From Bacteroidales bacterium (lineage in GTDB: Bacteria > Bacteroidota > Bacteroidia > Bacteroidales > UBA932): DNA of 64,000 nucleotides. The stretch spans positions 1 through 64,000 of the forward strand of contig JAFPVJ010000013.1 in NCBI GenBank assembly GCA_017400135.1, in the 5' to 3' direction. Below, in pieces: positions 7,256-13,979 of the stretch; position 1 is the first letter of the stretch; the number at the start of each line of letters is the position of its first letter. A program made the position numbers and the translations under genes. The notes under the pieces were generated by a model. That model ran no database searches. It had not been told where the DNA came from and saw nothing but the letters and a program-made list of their open reading frames with translations.

Positions 7256-7396
7256 ATGAACAAAAAAGAATTTTACGAAGCGCCCGAATGGGCTATGAGA
7301 GCTTTGATGCTCGAGAGAACGCCAATCTGTTCCAGCCCGGGCGGCCCTGGTGATGATGAAGATTACAATGAGCCGAATAATGGAAATGATTACTAG
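7256..7396 (+). CDS. 46-residue leader-like peptide, Cys-Ser-Ser family, copy A
   Basis: Starts MNKKEFYEAPEWAMRALMLE, has a single Cys in the context T-P-I-C-S-S, then a Gly/Pro/Asp-rich acidic tail (DDEDYNEPNNGNDY). The same design occurs in three other small genes of this window (44909-45052, 48543-48683, 56596-56733). Each, like this one, ends 10-12 bp before a lipoprotein gene, here 10 bp. There is no signal peptide or membrane segment. The start is preceded by an A-rich stretch, as is usual for Bacteroidota genes. Function unknown; it could be a secreted partner, a precursor peptide or a translational leader. Confidence 0.65.
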   Translation: MNKKEFYEAPEWAMRALMLERTPICSSPGGPGDDEDYNEPNNGNDY

Positions 7397-7406
7397 AATT
7401 TGCCTT

Positions 7407-10127
7407 ATGAAAAAGATCACTCTTTTTAGCTTTTTTGCTCTCGCTATTCTTTCTTTTGGCGCTTGCCAAAAAGATGTCGTTTCCAGTGATGTTGACGAAC
7501 AGGTTCAGAATTTAGTTACGGTCACATTCACCGCAGAAAAAGTGGTAGATACTAGAACTACCGCCGTTGAAGGTGAAAGCAGTGTTTCTTACGAATGGAC
7601 TGATGACGATGTTGCGAATATGCACCTCTATTTGGTTACCGAGGAAGAGGTGGAAGAAAATGGTACTACGGTGACGAAATCGGTAGAGACGGAGGTCACT
7701 GACAAGACTGTTGCCATACAGTCTCCCACAAAGCTTACCATTTCTGCAAATGTAAGCTCGGCAGAATCGTACACTTTCCGTGCGAAATTGTTTACTGAGA
7801 CCACCTCTGGCGGCTCACCGAAAAGCTTGTCTTCACAGTACCCTGACGGAACAAGTAGTTACGATCCGACGGCGGATATTCTTCTTTCTGAGGATCTTAC
7901 TACTACGGAGACATCAGGACTCCTTCTCACCTTTTCTCGCAAGGTAGTTGTCAATAAGATGACTTTAAAGGGACTGACCCCGGAAGAACACGTAAAAGAG
8001 GTAACCATTACTTCCGACAAAAATATTGTGGGCTATCTTAACGGGACTACGATGAACGGTCAGACGAAGTCTATCACCCTTCATTATTCAAATGTTGAAG
8101 TCCCGGATAACGGTCAGTTCCCAGTATATTTTGTGACAATGCCTCAAGCTGGACAGACATTGACCGTTGTGGTGACCGTAAATGAAGGCTACACCTATTA
8201 TAAAACTTTCGGTGGCGGTAATCTGGAATTTAAGCTTGGGTCATTCACCCGTTTTGGGGTCAATAACCTTACTAAAGCGGAAATAGTTGACTTGAGTGGT
8301 ACGTATGTACTGGTAAATGCAGGTGGATCCTTCATGGCGAAGGCATATGTTGATGAAGACACGAAACTTACCTCTACTTCGACTACCCTTGAAGAAGGAA
8401 CGGTTTATTATGATCCGGATGATGTTGACATTAACTCCGCCAAGGTGACACTTGCAAAGGTTTCCATCAACGGCACGGATTATTATACCATTGCCCAGAA
8501 TAGTAAGTACCTCTATGCCGCCGGAGCGAAGGAGGGTGATAATCACCTTAAGGCGGCTACTTCTATTCCAGAAGAGAATAATGGAGGCTATTATTGGTCC
8601 ATCTCCAATACCAGTGGCTCATGGTCAGTTGTCGCTAATCGCACGCAGTATAGCAATATTCTGCAGATGAATACTAGTGGTCATAATTTTACTTGCTATG
8701 CTGCAGCTACACAGACTGCTGTTTCGCTCGTTCCCAATTATGCTCCCACTCCTGTAATCACGGCTAGCAATATCGCTCTGGTTGACGGAAATGCTATTAC
8801 GACTGCAACAGATCTGGGTGCCTCGTTTAATAGCAATACGGCGAGTGTAACCGCTGCGGCATATGATGACGAGACCCTTAATACAAACTCCTCCTGGCTC
8901 ACTGTTTCAGTTACTGGCAATACAGTAAAATATACTGCTTTGGCTAATAATACTGGAAATGAACGCGTCGCATATGTAAAGATTAATGCTACGAATTCTA
9001 ATAACAGAACTGTCTCCAAGACGATTGAGGTCTCACAACCGGCATTAGGATCTACATCAATGACGGACCACATAACCTATTCTTTGATTGGCGTTTCTGG
9101 AACTAGTTATACTGCTTGGTCAGGAAAAACATCTGTTTCCGATGCTGTCTATGCAGGAAAAACTGCGGGTGGTAATAACTCTATCCAGATTAATGCCACA
9201 AGTGGAAATGGTATCTATTCCTCATCTTCTGGTGGTTATTTGAAAAAAATATCTATTATCTGGAATAGCAATAATACGAATACATCTAGAAAAGTTACAG
9301 TCTATGCAAATAATACCGCATATACTTCTCCTTCATCAAGTGGAACAAAGGTCGTTGAATTTGCGGTAGGCGGTAGCACCACCTCCTACGATTTTACTGA
9401 TAATTTTCAGTATATTAGTATCGTTGCAAATGGAGCCGTTTATCTAGACGAGATTGCAATCACATGGGATTCAAATCCGTTCATGGAAACAGTTGCAAAA
9501 CCTTCTATTTCTGTTTCCAGCAATGTGATAACCATTACATGCGCAACTGAAGGTGCGTCTATTTATTATACTACTGATAACACCACTCCTTCTGTTTCTT
9601 CACATTTGTATACCTCTCCGATCTCTCTTAACGAGGGTGATTCGTATACAGTCAAGGCGATCGCTGTTAAAGAAAACTATTATGATAGTGAGGTTGCCAC
9701 TAAGGCCGTTTCGTATGTGGCACCTTCTAACAACTATTACGTCTTACTACCAACTGATGTCCCTGAGGTAAGTGCTTATTCCTCTACAGAAAAGAGTGTT
9801 ACCGCAGAGGATAAATCAGTTTGGAAACTGAAAGGATATGGTGCTTCCGAAACCCGGATCCAACTTGGGAAGGGCGGTGATAATTTTATCCTTACTCCTG
9901 AATGCGGGAGTGCGATTTCTTCGATCACTGTTGATTGTACTTCTTCTTATTATTTAACTGTCCAAAACACAGATGGGGAAGAGTTAATTGCTGCTCAGCC
10001 CGAAGATGGGGTTATTACCTTTGATTTATCAAGCTATTCTTACACTCAGGTGAAACTCGTTGCTCGAAGGTCGAGTGGAACAAGTAATGCTGCAGTATAC
10101 ATTACTAAAATTCAATTGAACTATTGA
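7407..10127 (+). CDS. Large surface lipoprotein with fimbrillin-like N-terminus, BACON-like and chitobiase-C-like domains
   Basis: 906 residues from the ATG at 7407; a longer frame begins at 7350 but overlaps the preceding peptide gene, whereas this start gives a clean lipoprotein signal (MKKITLFSFFALAILSFGAC). Residues to about 290 resemble fimbrillin/FimB-type domains with the early T-R-T-T and W-x-x-D-D motif. A BACON-like repeat follows (about 460-560), then a beta-sandwich, a chitobiase C-terminal-like domain (YYTTDNTTPS) and a last beta-sandwich ending ITKIQLNY. The composition is AT-rich. The stop TGA (10125-10127) is in the same frame as the nuclease gene behind it, and the frame after the stop keeps coding, so this may be the first part of a longer protein. 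Confidence 0.7.
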   Translation: MKKITLFSFFALAILSFGACQKDVVSSDVDEQVQNLVTVTFTAEKVVDTRTTAVEGESSVSYEWTDDDVANMHLYLVTEEEVEENGTTVTKSVETEVTDKTVAIQSPTKLTISANVSSAESYTFRAKLFTETTSGGSPKSLSSQYPDGTSSYDPTADILLSEDLTTTETSGLLLTFSRKVVVNKMTLKGLTPEEHVKEVTITSDKNIVGYLNGTTMNGQTKSITLHYSNVEVPDNGQFPVYFVTMPQAGQTLTVVVTVNEGYTYYKTFGGGNLEFKLGSFTRFGVNNLTKAEIVDLSGTYVLVNAGGSFMAKAYVDEDTKLTSTSTTLEEGTVYYDPDDVDINSAKVTLAKVSINGTDYYTIAQNSKYLYAAGAKEGDNHLKAATSIPEENNGGYYWSISNTSGSWSVVANRTQYSNILQMNTSGHNFTCYAAATQTAVSLVPNYAPTPVITASNIALVDGNAITTATDLGASFNSNTASVTAAAYDDETLNTNSSWLTVSVTGNTVKYTALANNTGNERVAYVKINATNSNNRTVSKTIEVSQPALGSTSMTDHITYSLIGVSGTSYTAWSGKTSVSDAVYAGKTAGGNNSIQINATSGNGIYSSSSGGYLKKISIIWNSNNTNTSRKVTVYANNTAYTSPSSSGTKVVEFAVGGSTTSYDFTDNFQYISIVANGAVYLDEIAITWDSNPFMETVAKPSISVSSNVITITCATEGASIYYTTDNTTPSVSSHLYTSPISLNEGDSYTVKAIAVKENYYDSEVATKAVSYVAPSNNYYVLLPTDVPEVSAYSSTEKSVTAEDKSVWKLKGYGASETRIQLGKGGDNFILTPECGSAISSITVDCTSSYYLTVQNTDGEELIAAQPEDGVITFDLSSYSYTQVKLVARRSSGTSNAAVYITKIQLNY
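10125..10127 (+). other. In-frame TGA separating lipoprotein and nuclease halves
   Basis: Both flanking ORFs are in the same frame. The codons just after the TGA read NQSEGGTLGDGNITAVSSDN and then an Ig/FN3-like domain without any stop. A single base change (TGG to TGA) would explain the split; stop readthrough or a sequencing error are alternatives. Confidence 0.6.
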
Positions 10128-10235
10128 AACCAATCCGAGGGCGGAACCCTCGGGGATGGAAACATCACAGCAGTTTCCTCCGATAACGTAAGCGCGTCAG
10201 GGGCGACCCTGACCGCTTCGTTTGAAGGAGTTAGT

Positions 10236-11360
10236 GTGACGCCGCATGCGCCGCAGCCAGTTGGATTCCGATACAAAAAAGCATCTGAATCGACTTGGCA
10301 GGAGGTGTTGTATGCGGAAGGTATCACGGTTTCCTCCGGCTCATTCTCTGTTGATATCAACAATCTGTCACCCGAAACCACATACGATTATGAAGCGTAT
10401 ATGTCGGTATGGACGGAGGATGGCTATCAAGAGATCTCTAAGGCGGGTCAATTCACTACGTTGTCTTCGGGGAGCGTGGCTACAGGATGGCTGGAACTTC
10501 CTGCATACACTGGAAACGAAGACTTGATACTAACGATGTACAAGACTGGAGGTACATCTGGGTCGGATGTTAATAGAAACTATACCTTCAATTACAGTAA
10601 GCAGTATTATGCCGCTCTTTGGACAGCATATACTCTAACTGAAGACGATGTGGTTGGTGGCCAAACTGGATCAACAAGTTGGACATTCAATAATTCTGTG
10701 TTCGATGGCGAATATCAGGTCGGCGTGAGCCAGAATGCCGGTAGTTATCCTTCGAATTATGAGAATGCCGACAAATACTCACGAGGACATCAAATCCCGA
10801 AAGCAGACCGAACCTCTTCTGGGATGGCTATGACTCAAACATACTATCTTTCCAATCAAACGGCTCAGATTCAGAATAAGTTTAATGGAAGCATCTGGGG
10901 CTCTCTTGAGAAGGCTGGACGTGGATTTGTGGTAACGGCATCCCATTCAGGCCATGATAGTTATAACGGTTCGTTTACTAAGACGGACGAATTGTATGTT
11001 GTTACAGGGCCTTGTTACGGAAAAAAGGGGACTACTGAAAGTCCCTCTTACTTGGAGGCATCCAATTCATCCATCCAGCCTCAGCGGCTCCCTATACCAA
11101 AATACTACTGGAAGGTCTTCCTAAAGGTCAAGAAAGACTCCAGCGGTAACATTACATCTGCTTGTGCAATCGGCTTTTGGTTTGTACACAGAGAGTACAA
11201 TTCTGATACAGAGCATTACACAGATTTTGCAGTCAGTGTTGACGATATAGAAGAATGGACTGGCTTTGACTTCTTTACGAATTTGCCTGGAACCCAGACT
11301 TCCGGCATCGAGAAAACAGCCGAGGCCAACTCCAACTGGACGACATTCCAGAACTTCTGA
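10236..11360 (+). CDS. DNA/RNA non-specific endonuclease (NUC family) with FN3-like N-terminus
   Basis: 374 residues from the first possible start, GTG at 10236; the frame is open back to 10128. Residues 1-75 complete an Ig/FN3-like domain (NNLSPETTYDYEAYMSVW). The nuclease core has the family signature S-R-G-H-Q-I-P-K-A-D-R with catalytic H185, then TYYLSNQTAQ and N-G-S-I-W-x-x-L-E, which bind the metal and position the substrate. NUC nucleases cut single- and double-stranded DNA and RNA and are normally exported. This ORF has no signal peptide of its own, which supports the view that it was once the C-terminal part of the lipoprotein before it. The active site looks intact. Confidence 0.8.
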   Translation: MTPHAPQPVGFRYKKASESTWQEVLYAEGITVSSGSFSVDINNLSPETTYDYEAYMSVWTEDGYQEISKAGQFTTLSSGSVATGWLELPAYTGNEDLILTMYKTGGTSGSDVNRNYTFNYSKQYYAALWTAYTLTEDDVVGGQTGSTSWTFNNSVFDGEYQVGVSQNAGSYPSNYENADKYSRGHQIPKADRTSSGMAMTQTYYLSNQTAQIQNKFNGSIWGSLEKAGRGFVVTASHSGHDSYNGSFTKTDELYVVTGPCYGKKGTTESPSYLEASNSSIQPQRLPIPKYYWKVFLKVKKDSSGNITSACAIGFWFVHREYNSDTEHYTDFAVSVDDIEEWTGFDFFTNLPGTQTSGIEKTAEANSNWTTFQNF

Positions 11361-11378
11361 TCCGTGTAAACAGCTTCA

Positions 11379-11413
11379 AAAACGGGAAAGACTCACCTCT
11401 TTCCCGTTTTTTT
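11379..11413 (+). terminator. Rho-independent terminator
   Basis: AACGGGAAAG, a short loop, CTTTCCCG followed by a T-run, 18 bp after the nuclease stop. Confidence 0.85.
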
Positions 11414-11422
11414 ATACCTTTC

Positions 11423-11453
11423 TTGTCTTTTCAATAGAAAAACACTAACTTTG
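11423..11453 (+). promoter_or_regulatory. Promoter of the OmpA-family gene
   Basis: TTG at 11423-11425 and TAACTTTG at 11446-11453 with 20 bp between them, a good match to the Bacteroidota consensus. The ATG is 33 bp beyond the -7 box. Confidence 0.65.
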
Positions 11454-11486
11454 TGAATTGGAAAAGAATTATCAAACCATAGCATC

Positions 11487-12665
11487 ATGAAAAAGCTTGT
11501 TTTAATCATCACCGCTGCTCTGGCGCTGGCTTTCAGCGCCAAGGCGCAGGACACTTTCTATCCCGGCTGGTACTTCGGTATCCAGGGCGGTGCTAACTAT
11601 GTGACTTCCAACTACTGGGGCACTACGATCCCTCACGCGAAGCACATCACCCCCAACGCTGCCATCGACCTGGGTTATGACTTCACCCCTTGGTTCGGCC
11701 TGCGCGGGACCCTCAGCGGCCCCATCGGCACGTTCCCCAAGGACAAAGCTACGGTCGTCGGCAAATACGGTTATGCTCAGCTCGGACTGGATGCGATGTT
11801 CGACATCTGCAACATGTTCCGCTACAACGAGAAGCGTTTCCTGAGCCCTTACGTGTTCCTCGGTGGAGCGGCCAACTACCGTTTCGCCGTGGATAACGAG
11901 AAGGGTTACTTCGGCCCCGGCGTCCGTGCCGGTCTCGGCTTCAACTTCCGCCTGGCGGAGGGCCTGAAGCTCGGCCTCGAGCTGCAGGACAACTTCCTGA
12001 GCAACAAGTTCAACACCATGGATGACAACAAGATCTTTGGTGGCAACATCCTTGGTTGGAAGAAGCCCTTCCAGTGGGATGACAACTTCGCCGCCCTCCT
12101 GGGCCTGAAGTTCGAGTTCGGTGCCAACGCCGCCCGCAAGGCTGCCGCCCTGGCCGCTGCTGAGGCTGCCGCTGCCGCTGAGGCCGCTGCCCGTGCCGCT
12201 GCCGAGAAGGCTGCTGCTGAGAAGGCCGCCGCCGAGAAGGCTGCCGCCGAGCGTGCCGCCGCTGAGCGTGCTGCTGCCGAGAAGGCTGCCGCCGAGCGTG
12301 CCGCTGCTGAGAAGGCTGCCGCTGAGGCCGCCCGTGCCAAGGCTCGCGCCATCGAGGAGAACATCTACTTCATCATCGGCCGCACCAACATCCGCGACTG
12401 TGAGAAGGAGAAGATCGACCACATCGTCGCCATCATGAACACCTATCCGGAGGCTGTCGTGAGCGTGACCGGTTATGCCGATAAGGCCACCGGTACCGCG
12501 AAGATCAACTGGGATCTGTCCCAGAAGCGCGCTGAGAATGTCGCGAAGGCCCTGGTCGACGCCGGCATCGCTGCCGACCGCATCAGCACCAACTTCTACG
12601 GCGACACCGTGCAGGTCTCCGAGGTTCCCGCTGAGAACCGCGTGTCCGTCTGCGTGACCCGCTAA
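11487..12665 (+). CDS. OmpA-family outer membrane protein with Ala/Glu-rich coiled-coil linker
   Basis: 392 residues. Signal peptide MKKLVLIITAALALAFSAKA is followed by an eight-strand beta-barrel (about 22-210). A helical Ala/Glu/Lys/Arg-rich linker (about 213-283) consists of repeats of the AAAEKAAAER type, and the C-terminal OmpA domain binds peptidoglycan (SVTGYADKATGT and the final N-R-V-S-V). It anchors the outer membrane to the cell wall. The linker is encoded by near-identical repeated codons and is prone to length change. It is a single-gene unit with its own strong promoter and terminator, as expected for an abundant porin-like protein. Confidence 0.9.
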   Translation: MKKLVLIITAALALAFSAKAQDTFYPGWYFGIQGGANYVTSNYWGTTIPHAKHITPNAAIDLGYDFTPWFGLRGTLSGPIGTFPKDKATVVGKYGYAQLGLDAMFDICNMFRYNEKRFLSPYVFLGGAANYRFAVDNEKGYFGPGVRAGLGFNFRLAEGLKLGLELQDNFLSNKFNTMDDNKIFGGNILGWKKPFQWDDNFAALLGLKFEFGANAARKAAALAAAEAAAAAEAAARAAAEKAAAEKAAAEKAAAERAAAERAAAEKAAAERAAAEKAAAEAARAKARAIEENIYFIIGRTNIRDCEKEKIDHIVAIMNTYPEAVVSVTGYADKATGTAKINWDLSQKRAENVAKALVDAGIAADRISTNFYGDTVQVSEVPAENRVSVCVTR

Positions 12666-12684
12666 TCAGGAACAAGCACTTAAA

Positions 12685-12717
12685 ACGGCCCGGACTTTCA
12701 TCCGGGCCGTTTTTTTG
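12685..12717 (+). terminator. Rho-independent terminator
   Basis: Perfect ten-base arms ACGGCCCGGA / TCCGGGCCGT, loop CTTTCA, and a T-run. It lies between two convergent genes; the A-run on the left side gives weaker activity for the minus strand. Confidence 0.9.
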
Positions 12718-12733
12718 TCTTTGATATCAAGCC

Positions 12734-13879
12734 CTACCGGGGGTTGGCGAAGCGACTGTCCAGCCATTCTCCGAAGAAACGATCATAGACCAGGTAGCCG
12801 CCATCAGGGGCTTGATATACGATTTCCTCATCGAGCATTCGCTTCAGCGCGCCTTTGACGCTGCTGGTGGCTGTCAGGTCGTATTTGGCGATGAATGCGC
12901 CGGCGGTGATTTCCTTGACCTTCTTTTCTTTGGCGATGGCTTTGACAAGCTTCATCTGGCCTTTGGGATAGATCCGGATCAAATGCTGATAATAGTATTC
13001 ATTCTCCTCCAGAATGTCCCGGATGCATTCGTGAAACAGCGCTTCGTCGATGGGCCTTTGCGCCTTGGCATAGATCCGGTTCAAGATCATTTGCAGATAC
13101 CAGGTATACCCTTCATACCGCTGGTACAATTTCCGGAACACGTCCTCCGGAAGTGTGCGATCTTGTTTCTGGAAGAAAGACGACGCGAACGCGTAATATG
13201 TATCTTCCGGGATGGTCTCTATCGTCATTACAGCCGTGCTCAGGTAGAAGGGGCGCTTGGGAGACAGGAACATCTCTTGTAGCATGTGCGATTGGCTGCC
13301 GGAGAAGATGAACTGGACATTGTGCAGGTCTTGCATATAAGACCGAAGCAGGGCTTCCACATTTGTCTCGGGATAATTTGCGATCTGCTGAAACTCATCG
13401 AAGGCGATGAAACAGGTCTTCCCGGACTGTTTCAGATAGTGGAATACTTGCCCGATCGTACTGGATTCGCTTCCCCTTGCTATATCGAGGTTCAGAACCG
13501 GTTTCCCAGTCACCTCATCTATGGACATACTGGGACGCAATCCTTTGAAAAAGTCCATAATCTTCCTCAGGGCTTTTACCGGGCTGGAGTCCAGCTGGCC
13601 CAGCACCGCAGATGCAAAGACTTGGGTGAAATCGGAGAGATTGGCCGTCGGAAACAAATCTATATAGATTGTCGTTATCTCCGGAGATTGAGTCTTGAGC
13701 AAGTGGAAAGTATGTTTGATCAGACCGGTCTTACCAATCCTCCGGGGGGATGTCAGGGTAACGTTCCTCCCGTTCCGTAACATTTCCGTGAGGGTCTCCG
13801 CTTCTTTTTTCCTGTCGCAGAAATAGGTCGGGGATTCGTATCCCGAGACCAGGAATGGGTTTTCTAAAACAGCATCCAT
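12734..13879 (-). CDS. P-loop ATPase of the ATPase_2/AAA type with winged-helix C-terminus
   Basis: 381 residues from MDAVLENPFLVSG; longer upstream frames are poor. The family start FCDRKKEAETL, a Walker A variant SPRRIGKT (K50, T51), Walker B CFIAFDEFQQ (D161, E162) and an arginine-rich sensor region are present. The C-terminal part (from about 310) resembles a winged helix followed by a strand-rich end, as in the DUF234/ATPase_2 proteins. These are often stand-alone in Bacteroidota genomes; substrates are mostly unknown and a role with DNA or as a self-contained regulatory ATPase is guessed. It is convergent with the OmpA gene and divergent from GH92. Confidence 0.75.
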   Translation of the reverse strand: MDAVLENPFLVSGYESPTYFCDRKKEAETLTEMLRNGRNVTLTSPRRIGKTGLIKHTFHLLKTQSPEITTIYIDLFPTANLSDFTQVFASAVLGQLDSSPVKALRKIMDFFKGLRPSMSIDEVTGKPVLNLDIARGSESSTIGQVFHYLKQSGKTCFIAFDEFQQIANYPETNVEALLRSYMQDLHNVQFIFSGSQSHMLQEMFLSPKRPFYLSTAVMTIETIPEDTYYAFASSFFQKQDRTLPEDVFRKLYQRYEGYTWYLQMILNRIYAKAQRPIDEALFHECIRDILEENEYYYQHLIRIYPKGQMKLVKAIAKEKKVKEITAGAFIAKYDLTATSSVKGALKRMLDEEIVYQAPDGGYLVYDRFFGEWLDSRFANPR

Positions 13880-13968
13880 ATCGTTGCTTTTTTGTCGTTG
13901 CGAAAAAATAGCAACGCGAATATCGCAATAAAATTTCATATTCCAAACTTTCGGACCGTTATTTTTGT

Positions 13969-13976
13969 TATCTTTG
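13969..13976 (+). promoter_or_regulatory. Candidate -7 element (TATCTTTG) directly at the GH92 start
   Basis: The box ends three bases before the ATG at 13980. If it is used, the transcript would start at or just inside the start codon, giving an almost leaderless mRNA, or initiation occurs at a later codon. Confidence 0.35.
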
Positions 13977-13979
13977 GAT

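Noticed and set aside
12120-12340. Tandem GCCGCTGC-type codon repeats in the OmpA gene
   Set aside because: Explained by the coding of an Ala/Glu/Lys-rich helical linker, normal for this family.
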